From: an uncultured Clostridium sp.
GTDB lineage: Bacteria; Bacillota; Clostridia; Peptostreptococcales; Peptostreptococcaceae
Direction: 5' to 3'
DNA: 46,041 nucleotides
Assembly (NCBI GenBank): GCA_945871955.1
Contig: CAMBXR010000017.1
Span: 1-46,041, forward strand
Shown here: positions 1 to 8,371 of the stretch, piece by piece
How positions within the stretch are numbered: the first letter of the stretch is position 1
Layout: every line of letters starts with the position of its first letter
Notes under the pieces: model-generated
Seen by the model: the letters and a program-made list of their open reading frames with translations, nothing else
Databases searched by the model: none
Told to the model about the DNA's origin: nothing
Made by a program: the position numbers and the translations under genes

Positions 1-494
1 TTATTTTCTTCTTTATATCTATCTAGTACATTTTCAAATTTATATTTTGGTACTTCCATAGCAACATCAGAAAACATTTGTATAAATCTTCTGTAACTAT
101 CATATGCAAATCTTTCATTTTCAGTTGCCTTAGCTAAAGCTATAACTGTTTTATCATTTAATCCTAGATTTAGTATTGTATCCATCATACCTGGCATTGA
201 TATAACTGCACCAGAACGTACAGACACTAATAGTGGATTTTCTTCACTTCCTAATTTTTTATTTAAGTCTTTTTCTAGAGAAGATAATTTTTCTTCTATT
301 TCGTCTATAATTTCTTGTTTTATTGTTTTGTTGTTTTCATAATAGTCATTGCATGCTTGTGTTGTTATGGTAAACCCTGGGGGCACTGGTAATCCTATTT
401 TAGTCATTTCTGCTAAATTAGCACCTTTCCCTCCTAATAGAGATTTCATCTCTTTACTACCTTCATTAAAACTATAAACATACTTAACTCTCAT
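1..494 (-). CDS. ppdK: Pyruvate, phosphate dikinase, N-terminal part (cut by window edge)
   Basis: Only the first 164 codons are present; the gene runs off the left edge. PPDK interconverts pyruvate, ATP and phosphate with phosphoenolpyruvate, AMP and pyrophosphate in the cytosol. The visible part is the start of the ATP-grasp nucleotide-binding domain: [10 protein letters not shown] at residues 21-30, then [14 protein letters not shown] and [13 protein letters not shown], all classic PPDK motifs. The ATG at 494 follows a GGGG Shine-Dalgarno sequence. The next gene upstream encodes the PPDK regulatory protein, which supports PPDK rather than the related PEP synthase. The phospho-histidine and PEP-binding domains lie outside the window. 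Confidence 0.95.
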   Translation of the reverse strand, partial: MRVKYVYSFNEGSKEMKSLLGGKGANLAEMTKIGLPVPPGFTITTQACNDYYENNKTIKQEIIDEIEEKLSSLEKDLNKKLGSEENPLLVSVRSGAVISMPGMMDTILNLGLNDKTVIALAKATENERFAYDSYRRFIQMFSDVAMEVPKYKFENVLDRYKEEN

Positions 495-528
495 ATTTAT
501 AATCCCCTTTAAAAATATTTATTTATCT

Positions 529-550
529 AAAATCTATGATAATAGATTTT
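529..550. other. Hairpin between the PPDK regulator and ppdK
   Basis: Perfect 9-bp arms (AAAATCTAT / ATAGATTTT) flank a 4-base loop. The stem is AT-rich. Read on the minus strand it is not followed by a long T-run (TTTTAGATAAATA), so a processing or weak attenuation site before ppdK is more likely than a full terminator. Confidence 0.4.
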
Positions 551-575
551 TTGTGTGTATTTTTTAATAATCATT

Positions 576-1415
576 TTATTCGTTTGTATGTATTTTTTTA
601 TTTAAACCATTCTCTTTCATAATATCTAAAATCAATCCTGCAGTTTCTTCTATAGCCTTATTTGAAACATTAATAACTGGGCAAGATAATTTTTTCATTA
701 CTTCTTCTGAATAATCTAATTCTTCTAAAATTCTATCTAGTTTAGCATAGTTAGCATTACTTGATAATCCAAGAGCTTTAAGCCTTTCTTGTCTTATCTC
801 ATTTAGCTTTTCTGGTGAGTTTGTAAGTCCTATTATCTTTTTAGGATTAACTTCATAAACTTCCTTTGGTATTGGTATTTCTGGTACTAAAGGAATATTA
901 GCCACTTTTATATTTCTGTTGGCTAAGTACATACTAAGAGGAGTTTTTGATGTTCTTGATATACCTACTAGCACTAAGTCTGCATTTAACACACCTCTAG
1001 GATCTTTTCCATCATCATACTTAACAGCAAATTCTATAGCATCTATTCTTCTAAAGTATTCTTTATTCATTCTTCTAATAATTCCAGGTTCTCTCTTAGG
1101 AGGTGTTCCTATTTTATCTGCTAAGATATTTATTATTTGAGACATTAAATCAATACAGTGTAAATTTTCTTTTGCACAAAATTTTTCAACAATATCTCCT
1201 AAATTTTCACTTACTAGTGTATAAACAATTATTGCATTTTCATTTTTTGCGCTTTTTAAAATTTCAAGAAGAACCTCTTTACTTGAAACATAAGGAAATC
1301 TTTTTATATCATAAGATTCCTCTTTTATATCAAATTGTGATATGGCAGCTTTAGCAACTTGTTGTGCAGTTTCTCCTATAGAATCGGATATTGCATATAA
1401 TATAAAACTCTCCAT
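576..1415 (-). CDS. yqfL: Pyruvate, phosphate dikinase regulatory protein (DUF299 kinase/phosphatase)
   Basis: This 279-residue protein belongs to the PDRP / PEP synthase regulatory family. Members are bifunctional: they inactivate the dikinase by ADP-dependent phosphorylation of an active-site threonine and reactivate it by phosphate-dependent dephosphorylation that releases pyrophosphate. The hallmark P-loop GISRTSKT is at residues 151-158. Length and N-terminus (MESFILYAISDSIGETA) fit the family. The ATG follows AAGGAGGAGAAT. It sits 10 bases after the CcpN-like gene and directly before ppdK, its expected target, so the three genes probably form one operon. Substrate assignment to PPDK comes from this neighbourhood. 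Confidence 0.93.
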   Translation of the reverse strand: MESFILYAISDSIGETAQQVAKAAISQFDIKEESYDIKRFPYVSSKEVLLEILKSAKNENAIIVYTLVSENLGDIVEKFCAKENLHCIDLMSQIINILADKIGTPPKREPGIIRRMNKEYFRRIDAIEFAVKYDDGKDPRGVLNADLVLVGISRTSKTPLSMYLANRNIKVANIPLVPEIPIPKEVYEVNPKKIIGLTNSPEKLNEIRQERLKALGLSSNANYAKLDRILEELDYSEEVMKKLSCPVINVSNKAIEETAGLILDIMKENGLNKKIHTNE

Positions 1416-1425
1416 ATTCTCCTCC

Positions 1426-2058
1426 TTAATTGTCTACTATATCTAAAAATAACCTCGTAATATTTGTTTTTGATATTTTGCCAAGAACTTTACATTTATT
1501 GCCATCTATACTTTCAACTACTGGTATAGAATCAATTTCATGTTCTATTATTTTTTTTGCAACTAAGACAACATTATCTTCTTTTTCTACTGTAATTATA
1601 TTAGGTGTTCTAGTCATTATCATTCCTATAGGCATTTTATTTATATCTGCCCCACCTATAGTTGCCTTTAGTAAATCTTTTCTCGATACTATACCACATA
1701 AGTTCTCTTCATCATCTACGATATATATGCTACCAACATCTGATAAGAACATATTTACTATTACTTCATATAAACTTTCATCTTTTTTCGCAATTACAGG
1801 AACACTCATAATGTCTTCTACTCTTTTATTCTTTATGTCATTACCTATTAAATTAAGTTTATTTATTCCTGCATAGAAGTAACCTACCTTTGGTCTTGCA
1901 TCTAATATTCCTGTCATTGTTAATATTGCTAAGTCCGATCTTAATGTGGCACGAGTAACATTTAAAATCGAAGCTATTTGTTCACTTGTTATTGGTTCAT
2001 TTTCTTTAACTATTTCTATTATCTTTTGTTGTCTTTGGTTTAATTGAATGACAATCAC
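1426..2058 (-). CDS. ccpN: CcpN-like transcriptional regulator (HTH plus two CBS domains)
   Basis: The 210-residue protein has an N-terminal winged-helix domain (about residues 8-58, with TSEQIASILNVTRATL as recognition region) and two CBS domains (about 80-135 and 145-205), the architecture of Bacillus CcpN. CcpN represses gluconeogenic genes under glycolytic conditions and its CBS domains bind adenine nucleotides. In Bacillus the gene also sits beside yqfL. Start choice is uncertain: the GTG at 2058 matches the family N-terminus (M-x-x-I-x-L-N) but directly abuts the AGAAGG ribosome site, while an ATT at 2049 is better spaced. Likely it tunes the adjacent PPDK genes; that target is inferred. 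Confidence 0.85.
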   Translation of the reverse strand: MIVIQLNQRQQKIIEIVKENEPITSEQIASILNVTRATLRSDLAILTMTGILDARPKVGYFYAGINKLNLIGNDIKNKRVEDIMSVPVIAKKDESLYEVIVNMFLSDVGSIYIVDDEENLCGIVSRKDLLKATIGGADINKMPIGMIMTRTPNIITVEKEDNVVLVAKKIIEHEIDSIPVVESIDGNKCKVLGKISKTNITRLFLDIVDN

Positions 2059-2106
2059 CTTCTTTCAATGTGTTATACTTTATGTTTATTTTTCCTTATA
2101 TAGTAT

Positions 2107-2136
2107 ATTATATATGTATATGTATTGTTTAGTAAA
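2107..2136 (-). promoter_or_regulatory. Candidate sigma-A promoter for the ccpN-like / ppdK operon
   Basis: On the minus strand, TTTACT (2136-2131) and TATAAT (2112-2107) are separated by 18 bases, about 50 bases before the ccpN-like start. The -10 is consensus; the -35 is weaker. Confidence 0.55.
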
Positions 2137-2222
2137 TAAGTTTTATAATTATTTATGATGTATTTTTTATTAACCTTACTTATTATATATTTAGTTTTTA
2201 CTATATTATTAATATTAATGCA

Positions 2223-2236
2223 AACTAAATTTAGTT
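2223..2236. promoter_or_regulatory. 14-bp palindrome AACTAAATTTAGTT
   Basis: A perfect palindrome in the gap between the glyS terminator and the ccpN-like promoter, about 90 bases upstream of that promoter. It could be an operator for a dimeric regulator, but palindromes of this kind arise readily in AT-rich DNA. The rest of 2059-2270 shows only the promoter. Confidence 0.3.
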
Positions 2237-2273
2237 AATTTTAACATTTCTATTATACTAAATATTATTAGTT

Positions 2274-2312
2274 AAAAAGGCCTTCCTTAATGTTTTTTTG
2301 TAAAGGAAGGCT
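2274..2312 (-). terminator. Rho-independent terminator of glyQ-glyS
   Basis: GCCTTCCTT (2280-2288) pairs with AAGGAAGGC (2303-2311). On the minus strand the stem is followed by CTTTTTAAC. It lies just past the glyS stop codon. Confidence 0.85.
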
Positions 2313-2333
2313 CTTTATTTTAATTTAATTTTT

Positions 2334-4400
2334 TTATTTATATACTATTTTAGATAAGTCACAAATTGTAAGCATAGTACTGTAGATTTGTTTTAATAAT
2401 CCTAATCTATTTTCTTTTATTACTTCATCTTTATCCATTACCATTACATTATCAAATAAGTTATCAACTAATGGTCTTAGTGTAGCAAATGCATCTAAAG
2501 CTTCATTATATTTTTTATCTAATAGTAAACTTTCTACATTTGATTTTATTTCTTTGAATCCATTATATAATTTAATTTCTTCATCTTCTTTTAATAAATC
2601 TTCTTTTACTATATCAGTAGTTGCTTTCTCTGCTAAAGTTGACACTCTATTAAAAGCAGTTAACATTTCAACTAGCTCATCTTTTTGAAGCCATCTATTT
2701 AACTCTAAAGCTCTTGTATGTATATCTGATATATCATCTAAGTTATTATTTAATACTGCATCTATAACATCATATCTTATTCCTAAGTCTTTGAATAAGT
2801 TTTTAACTCTTTCAACGAAGAACTCAACTATTTGAGAAGCTACTTCTTCTTTATTAAATTCTAAGTTAGAGTAGTTATCTAATGATGCATTTATTAAGTT
2901 ATTTAAATTAACAGATAATTTTCTATCTAATAATATTGAAAGTATACCTAATGCTTGACGTCTTAGAGCATATGGGTCTTGAGAACCAGATGGTTTAATT
3001 CCTATAGCAAAGAATCCTGCTATTGAATCTAGTTTATCAGCTATAGATAATGCTATACCTGTATTAGTTTCTGGTAATATATCTCCTGCAAATCTTGGAA
3101 GATAATGTTCAAATATCCCTTGGCATACTTCCTCATTTTCTCCACTTACCTTAGCATAATCTCTACCCATTATACCTTGAAGTTCAGTAAATTCAAATAC
3201 CATATTAGTTACAAGGTCAGCTTTACAAAGTTTTGCTGCTCTTAAAGTATTTTCTTTACTTTCAGTCATATTAAGTTCATTTAGTATAACTTGAGATAAT
3301 TTTTCTATTCTTAAAGTTTTATCATAAACTGTACCAAGTTTAGCTTGGAATACAACTGTTTGTAATTTATCTACAAAGCTTTCTAATGGTTTTTTAGTAT
3401 CTTCATGATAGAAGAATAGTGCATCAGCAAGTCTAGCTCTTAAAACTTTCTCATTACCTGCTTTTACTAAATCTATTCTATTTGAGTCACCATTTCTAAC
3501 AGCTATAAAGTTTGGTAATAATTTACCATCTTTTAATACTGGGAAATATCTTTGGTGTTCTTTCATTGGTGTAGTTACGACTTCTTTTGGAAGTTTAACA
3601 TATTCTTCATCGAATTCACCATAGAAAGCAGTTGGATATTCTACTAAGAATGTTATTTCTTCTAATAAATCTTCATCTAGTTCAACTTCTCCACCTAAAG
3701 ATTTAGCAACTTCAACAGCTTGCTCTCTTATCATTTCTTTTCTCTTATGTTGGTCTAACACTACAAAGTTTTTATCTAACTTTTCAAAGTATTCTTCTAC
3801 AGAATTTACTTCAAATTCTTTTTCTCCTAAGAATCTGTGACCTCTAGTTATATTTGATGATTTTATACCTTCTAAATCTATATCTAAAACTTCATTATTT
3901 AATAAAGCTACCATCCATCTAATAGGTCTAGCAAATCTCATATTTTTTCCACCCCAACGCATAGCTTTTGGGAATGTAACATTTTTTATAGCTTCTGGAA
4001 CTATAGTTTTTAATACTTCACTAGTATGCTTACCTTCTTGTTTGATAGTACCAAATAGATATTCAGCATTACCTAATTGTTTAAAGTATACATTCTCTGG
4101 GTCTAACCCTTTACTTTTCATAAATCCAAGAGCAGGTTTTGTGAAGTTTCCATCAGCATCTACTGCTATTTTTTTAGCAGGGCCTTTAACTTCTTCTTCT
4201 AAATCAGTAGCTTTGTCAGCTAAGTTTTTTATAACAAAAGTTAATCTTCTTGGTGTTGCATATTTTTCTATATTATCAAAGTTTATTCTTTCTTCTTTTA
4301 ATAATTTACTTAAATTATTTTCTATTTGATCTAATGTAGTTTGTCCAAATCTTGATGGTAATTCTTCTACCCCAATCTCTAATAAAAGGTAATTATTCAT
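2334..4400 (-). CDS. glyS: Glycyl-tRNA synthetase beta subunit
   Basis: The 688-residue protein is the beta subunit of the bacterial alpha2-beta2 glycyl-tRNA synthetase. It carries tRNA recognition, with an HD-like middle region and a C-terminal anticodon-binding domain of the DALR type (about residues 580-680). Length and the start [18 protein letters not shown] are typical of the family. The ATG overlaps the glyQ stop by one base (TAATG), indicating translational coupling that keeps the subunits equimolar. A terminator follows immediately. Confidence 0.97.
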   Translation of the reverse strand: MNNYLLLEIGVEELPSRFGQTTLDQIENNLSKLLKEERINFDNIEKYATPRRLTFVIKNLADKATDLEEEVKGPAKKIAVDADGNFTKPALGFMKSKGLDPENVYFKQLGNAEYLFGTIKQEGKHTSEVLKTIVPEAIKNVTFPKAMRWGGKNMRFARPIRWMVALLNNEVLDIDLEGIKSSNITRGHRFLGEKEFEVNSVEEYFEKLDKNFVVLDQHKRKEMIREQAVEVAKSLGGEVELDEDLLEEITFLVEYPTAFYGEFDEEYVKLPKEVVTTPMKEHQRYFPVLKDGKLLPNFIAVRNGDSNRIDLVKAGNEKVLRARLADALFFYHEDTKKPLESFVDKLQTVVFQAKLGTVYDKTLRIEKLSQVILNELNMTESKENTLRAAKLCKADLVTNMVFEFTELQGIMGRDYAKVSGENEEVCQGIFEHYLPRFAGDILPETNTGIALSIADKLDSIAGFFAIGIKPSGSQDPYALRRQALGILSILLDRKLSVNLNNLINASLDNYSNLEFNKEEVASQIVEFFVERVKNLFKDLGIRYDVIDAVLNNNLDDISDIHTRALELNRWLQKDELVEMLTAFNRVSTLAEKATTDIVKEDLLKEDEEIKLYNGFKEIKSNVESLLLDKKYNEALDAFATLRPLVDNLFDNVMVMDKDEVIKENRLGLLKQIYSTMLTICDLSKIVYK

Positions 4401-5278
4401 TATTTGTCACCTTCCTTTAACAGTGGATATCCCATTTCTTTTCTTTGTTTTACATAAAGTTCAGCTACTGCTTTTGACATATTTCTAACTCTACCTATAA
4501 ATGAAGCCCTTTGACTAACACCTATAGCACCTCTTGCATCTAATGTATTAAATGTATGAGAGCATTTTAATACATAGTCATAAGCAGGAACTACTAGTCC
4601 TCTGTCTATTATTCTTAATGCTTCTTTTTCATATGTATCAAATAAGTTAAATAACATATCCGCATCACATTCATCAAATGAATATGTACTATTTTCAAAT
4701 TCAGCTTGTTTGAAAACATCTCCGTAAGTTATGTTATCATTCCATTTTAAATCATATACACTGTCAACATCTTGTATGTACATTGCAAGTCTTTCTAAAC
4801 CGTAAGTTATTTCACCAGTTTCTAACTCACATTCTATACCACCAACTTGTTGGAAATAAGTAAACTGAGTAACTTCCATACCATCTAACCATACTTCCCA
4901 TCCAAGTCCCCAAGCACCAACTGTAGTTGATTCCCAGTTATCTTCAACAAATCTTATATCATGCTCTAAGGGATTTATACCTATAGCTTCTAAACTTTTT
5001 AAGTATAATTCTTGTATATTATCTGGCGATGGCTTTAATATAACTTGGAATTGGTGATGTTGATATAATCTATTTGGGTTTTCACCATATCTACCATCTG
5101 CAGGTCTTCTTGATGGCTCTACATAGCAAACACTCCATGGCTCTGGACCTAATGATCTTAAGATAGTGTTTGGGTTCATAGTTCCTGCACCTTTTTCCAC
5201 ATCATAAGGTTGCATCATGATACACCCTTGTTTAGACCAGTAGCTTTGAAGTGCTAGTATCATATCTTGAAAATTCAT
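4400..5278 (-). CDS. glyQ: Glycyl-tRNA synthetase alpha subunit
   Basis: The 292-residue protein is the catalytic class II alpha subunit, which activates glycine with ATP and charges tRNA-Gly together with GlyS. The start [19 protein letters not shown] and the segments [15 protein letters not shown] and [19 protein letters not shown] are near-invariant in GlyQ. The ATG is preceded by TAGGAGGTATTACT. It is the first gene of a two-gene operon with its own promoter and a short leader containing a strong hairpin. No full T-box can fit in that leader (see the leader entry). Confidence 0.98.
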   Translation of the reverse strand: MNFQDMILALQSYWSKQGCIMMQPYDVEKGAGTMNPNTILRSLGPEPWSVCYVEPSRRPADGRYGENPNRLYQHHQFQVILKPSPDNIQELYLKSLEAIGINPLEHDIRFVEDNWESTTVGAWGLGWEVWLDGMEVTQFTYFQQVGGIECELETGEITYGLERLAMYIQDVDSVYDLKWNDNITYGDVFKQAEFENSTYSFDECDADMLFNLFDTYEKEALRIIDRGLVVPAYDYVLKCSHTFNTLDARGAIGVSQRASFIGRVRNMSKAVAELYVKQRKEMGYPLLKEGDK

Positions 5279-5320
5279 AGTAATACCTCCTAAATTGATA
5301 ATTTAATTATTTATGCAATA

Positions 5321-5346
5321 AGGCCTTCCGCATCCACGAAAGGCCT
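5321..5346 (-). promoter_or_regulatory. Hairpin in the glyQ leader
   Basis: On the minus strand the leader reads AGGCCTT, a 12-base loop (TCGTGGATGCGG), then AAGGCCT. The stem is perfect over 7 bp and G+C rich in an AT-rich background. No U-run follows, so it is not a simple terminator. From the predicted start near 5365 to the glyQ ATG is only about 85 bases, too short for a classical T-box; the loop only loosely recalls the T-box antiterminator bulge (TGGNACCGCG). Role unknown: mRNA stability, translation control or a T-box remnant. Confidence 0.55.
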
Positions 5347-5371
5347 CCCTAATACTTCGTTTATATTTGTA

Positions 5372-5400
5372 AGAATAACAAAACATAAAAAATTTGTCAA
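5372..5400 (-). promoter_or_regulatory. Sigma-A promoter of glyQ-glyS
   Basis: TTGACA (5400-5395), a 17-base spacer, then TATTCT (5377-5372) on the minus strand: a consensus -35 with ideal spacing and a 4/6 -10 box. It lies between the DUF4342 gene and glyQ. Confidence 0.8.
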
Positions 5401-5419
5401 TAAACTGAACTATTATTTA

Positions 5420-6022
5420 TTATTCTTCATCCTTTTTTTCTCTATAATCATTTTTATTAAGGTCTATTATAACATCTTCATTATTCACTTCATCTTTATC
5501 TTCTGTTTTTTTATTTTTCTTATCAACAGCTTCCTTTACATCTTTAGTAGTAGAAATAATCATATCTTTAATTAAGTTTAATTTTTCTTCACTAAATTCG
5601 CCTAAATCAACTATTGTGCCTTCATCTTCGTTTTCAATTTTTATTTTATATTTCGCAATTACTGATGCTGAAAGCCCTATTAGTGCTAGTATTGGTGCAA
5701 ATACAACGCCTACCACACCCACAGTAATAGGTATATTCATTATTATTTTTCCATTTTTTTCAATAACTATACGTATAACATTGCTTTTTCTTATTAATTC
5801 TGTAACTTCTTCTTTTATTTTATCAGCATCTTTTCCAAATACATCTTCAAAGGATTTCTTACTTTTCTTGTCTTCTTCACCTGTAGAATTATCTTGTAGT
5901 AAAATTATAGCATCTACCACATCTCCCTCACATTTTATAAGAGCTTCTTTTACCTGAGCATATGTTGCTCCTGGTACTCTCTCCATAACTTGGTCAATGG
6001 CTTCGATAGTTACTTTACTCAT
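5420..6022 (-). CDS. UBA-like / DUF4342 protein
   Basis: The 200-residue protein has two recognisable parts. Residues 1-45 look like a UBA/TS-N fold (ATYAQVKEALIKCEGDVVDA), as in nascent-polypeptide-binding proteins. Residues about 65-150 match DUF4342: an amphipathic start, a strand NVIRIVIEKNGKIIMNIP, and a hydrophobic stretch (ITVGVVGVVFAPILALIGL) that may be one membrane helix. The C-terminus is highly charged (Lys/Asp/Glu). The ATG follows AAGGAAGTGGAATAA, 16 bases after recO, so it is probably the last gene of the era-recO string. The function of the family is not established; a membrane-associated binding role is speculation. Confidence 0.75.
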   Translation of the reverse strand: MSKVTIEAIDQVMERVPGATYAQVKEALIKCEGDVVDAIILLQDNSTGEEDKKSKKSFEDVFGKDADKIKEEVTELIRKSNVIRIVIEKNGKIIMNIPITVGVVGVVFAPILALIGLSASVIAKYKIKIENEDEGTIVDLGEFSEEKLNLIKDMIISTTKDVKEAVDKKNKKTEDKDEVNNEDVIIDLNKNDYREKKDEE

Positions 6023-6038
6023 TTATTCCACTTCCTTT

Positions 6039-6788
6039 TTATTTATTTAGACTTTTTAATACATTTAACGATTTTTCATTTGTTTTTCCCAAATATTCAT
6101 TTATATAGATTTTTAAAATCTTACTTAACTCATTTATTAGATATTTTGATACTTTGGCTTTTGAACATGATAATAAATCATGTTTTAATATATAATCCAT
6201 AAGTTTGACAGTCGTTATATTTAATCTTAAGTTATGTTCAAAATTAGAGCTACACTTTTCACATAATATACCACCTTCATATATATTAAAGACTGGATTT
6301 TTAAAGTCGCTGTTATAACAACTTACACATGTATTAACAATTGGTCTAAATCCTATGTAGTCTAAAAATTTAAGCTCAAAACACAAAGTTACGTATTGCA
6401 TATCTATATTTTCTTCTGAAAATAAATAAAGAGATTGAGCAAGTAATACAAATAGCCTATTATTAGGCTGATTATCAATCATAAAATTGTCTATTAGTTT
6501 TAGAATATAAGTTGCATAAGAAAAAGCATCAAAATTATAAGATAAGTTGTAGAAACTCTTTATAATTTCACTTTGGGTTACTCTATACATATTTCCTTCT
6601 CTTTTTAGTGTAAAATTTGAATATGCAAATATTTGTGAAGAAGAAAGTAAAGAGCTTTTACTTTTTTTAGCACCTCTAGCTATTGCTGATATTTTTCCCA
6701 GTTTTCTACTAAATATAGTTAATATTAAATCATTCTCTTTATATGTTACTGATTTAAGCACTATGCCCTGGGTATTTATTATTACCAT
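6039..6788 (-). CDS. recO: DNA repair protein RecO
   Basis: The 249-residue protein fits RecO, which anneals single-stranded DNA and, with RecR, loads RecA on SSB-coated gaps. It has an N-terminal OB fold (residues 1-80, starting [20 protein letters not shown]) and a helical C-terminal domain with a Cys4 zinc site at C154, C157, C176 and C179. The order era-mgtE-yqzL-recO resembles other clostridia. The small yqzL gene lies 14 bases upstream. The ATG is preceded by GGGAGATAAGTA. Confidence 0.95.
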   Translation of the reverse strand: MVIINTQGIVLKSVTYKENDLILTIFSRKLGKISAIARGAKKSKSSLLSSSQIFAYSNFTLKREGNMYRVTQSEIIKSFYNLSYNFDAFSYATYILKLIDNFMIDNQPNNRLFVLLAQSLYLFSEENIDMQYVTLCFELKFLDYIGFRPIVNTCVSCYNSDFKNPVFNIYEGGILCEKCSSNFEHNLRLNITTVKLMDYILKHDLLSCSKAKVSKYLINELSKILKIYINEYLGKTNEKSLNVLKSLNK

Positions 6789-6802
6789 TACTTATCTCCC
6801 TT

Positions 6803-6901
6803 TTATTTTTTATCTTTAAGCAAGGATTTTCTATTATTTATATATAAGTAAGCTTCTATACTTCCACTTTTCTTAAAAAATTGCCAACATATATTATACA
6901 T
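6803..6901 (-). CDS. yqzL: YqzL-family microprotein
   Basis: A 32-codon ORF begins with ATG at 6901 after AGAAGAGGTAAAAAGT. The peptide starts MYNICWQFFKKSGSIEAY and ends LLKDKK. The pattern W-x-x-F-x-x-x-G-x-I-E-A-Y-L is that of the YqzL family, tiny proteins encoded just before recO in Bacillus and clostridia. Position, length and motif agree. Function is unknown; co-expression with recO is likely because only 14 bases separate them. A candidate promoter upstream (TTACGA, 16-base spacer, TATAAA) is weak. Confidence 0.8.
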   Translation of the reverse strand: MYNICWQFFKKSGSIEAYLYINNRKSLLKDKK

Positions 6902-6983
6902 ACTTTTTACCTCTTCTTTATAGTATTTTTAATATTTTTCGTAAGAATAAGGTAATTAATTCATAAGTTTTAAAAGCAATTTT

Positions 6984-8360
6984 TTACAAGAAGCTAGTTG
7001 TTATTAAGAAGAATATACATATTCCTATAAAATCTAGTATAACTGAAACTAGAGGTGCAGATACTATTGAAGTATCTATATCTAGTTTTTTTAATAATGT
7101 AGGTACAAAAGCTCCTATAGTAGCTCCAAATATCATGTTTATTAATATTGATATACCTACTAATAAAGATATGCTTATATCATTTATTATGATATAAGTT
7201 CCTAAATATCCTATTAAACCACAAAATATACCTGCTATTAGTCCAACTAAAATTTCTTTTATTGTATTATTATTTGTTGATGCCATATCTTTATTTGATA
7301 AAGTCATAATTGTTATAGATGATGATTGCATACCAATACTTCCGCCTAAGCATAATATTACTGGTAAAAAGATTAATAAATTTACATACTTTGAGTCAGT
7401 TCCTATAAAGTTTAACTTTGTTAAAATTATTGTAGATAATAATCCCATAATTAATATTATTATTAACCATGGCATTCTAGCTCTAACAGAAGATGTTACT
7501 TGTTGAAGTTGTGTAGCATTTTGATCTTCTGCCACATCTCTTTCATGTTCAGAAGAGCCTGCTAATTTATATAAATCTTCACTGGCTTCTTCCTCCATTA
7601 CATCTATAATATCATCTACTGTTATTATTCCTTTTAGTACTCCATTTTTATCAATTACTGGTATGGCGATTAAATCATATTTTGAAACTAATCTAACTGC
7701 TTCTTCTCTATCTTCGTCAACATCTATTGATATAATATTTTCACTCATTAAATCTTCAACTATTACTGAATCTCTTGCAGTAATTAATTCTCTAAGAGAT
7801 AAAACACCTACTAGCTTTTCATCATTATCTACTACATAAATATAATATATTGTTTCTGCATCTAAAGCATTTTCTCTCATATGATCTATAGCATCTTTTG
7901 CAGTCATATTTTTATTTATTTCAATATACCCTGTAGTCATAATTCCACCAGCAGAGTCTTCATCATATACTAATAATTCTTTAACATCATCAGCATCTTC
8001 TTTACTTAAAAGATTCATTATTCTATGTCTTTCATCTTCTTCAATTTCACTTAAAATATCAGTTAAATCATCTAAAGACATTTGTTCTAATATATTTTTT
8101 CCATGTTCTTGGTCTATATTAGATAATATTGATTTAAAAAACTCAGGCCCACTTTCTTCCAAAATAGAAGCAGACATATCGATTGGTAATACTTCAAATA
8201 ATTTTATTTTCATATCTTCATCTAAGTTTTCCATCACATCAAAAATATCCATAATATGATATTCTTCTAGTAATTCCCTTAGATCTAATAATTTATTATT
8301 TTCAAGTAAGGATATGACATCCCTTAACAAATCCCTGGAATCTTCTTGTTTCTTATCCAT
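6984..8360 (-). CDS. mgtE: Magnesium transporter MgtE
   Basis: The 458-residue protein has the full MgtE architecture: an N-terminal superhelical domain (about residues 10-125), a CBS pair (about 135-260) and five membrane helices from about residue 295 to the end. MgtE is a Mg2+-gated channel; the cytosolic domains close the pore when Mg2+ is plentiful. Acidic residues in the N domain and CBS pair (for example LYDEDSAGGIMT near residue 135) form the usual Mg2+ sensor. The ATG at 8360 is chosen because AAGGTGG sits 5 bases upstream; a GTG three codons earlier overlaps that site. It lies only 11 bases after era, an arrangement suggesting co-transcription. Confidence 0.96.
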   Translation of the reverse strand: MDKKQEDSRDLLRDVISLLENNKLLDLRELLEEYHIMDIFDVMENLDEDMKIKLFEVLPIDMSASILEESGPEFFKSILSNIDQEHGKNILEQMSLDDLTDILSEIEEDERHRIMNLLSKEDADDVKELLVYDEDSAGGIMTTGYIEINKNMTAKDAIDHMRENALDAETIYYIYVVDNDEKLVGVLSLRELITARDSVIVEDLMSENIISIDVDEDREEAVRLVSKYDLIAIPVIDKNGVLKGIITVDDIIDVMEEEASEDLYKLAGSSEHERDVAEDQNATQLQQVTSSVRARMPWLIIILIMGLLSTIILTKLNFIGTDSKYVNLLIFLPVILCLGGSIGMQSSSITIMTLSNKDMASTNNNTIKEILVGLIAGIFCGLIGYLGTYIIINDISISLLVGISILINMIFGATIGAFVPTLLKKLDIDTSIVSAPLVSVILDFIGICIFFLITTSFL

Positions 8361-8371
8361 ATAATCCACCT

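Noticed and set aside
5279-5365. T-box riboswitch for glyQ-glyS
   Set aside because: The leader from the predicted promoter is only about 85 bases, has no specifier loop or terminator, and the loop only vaguely resembles the T-box sequence.
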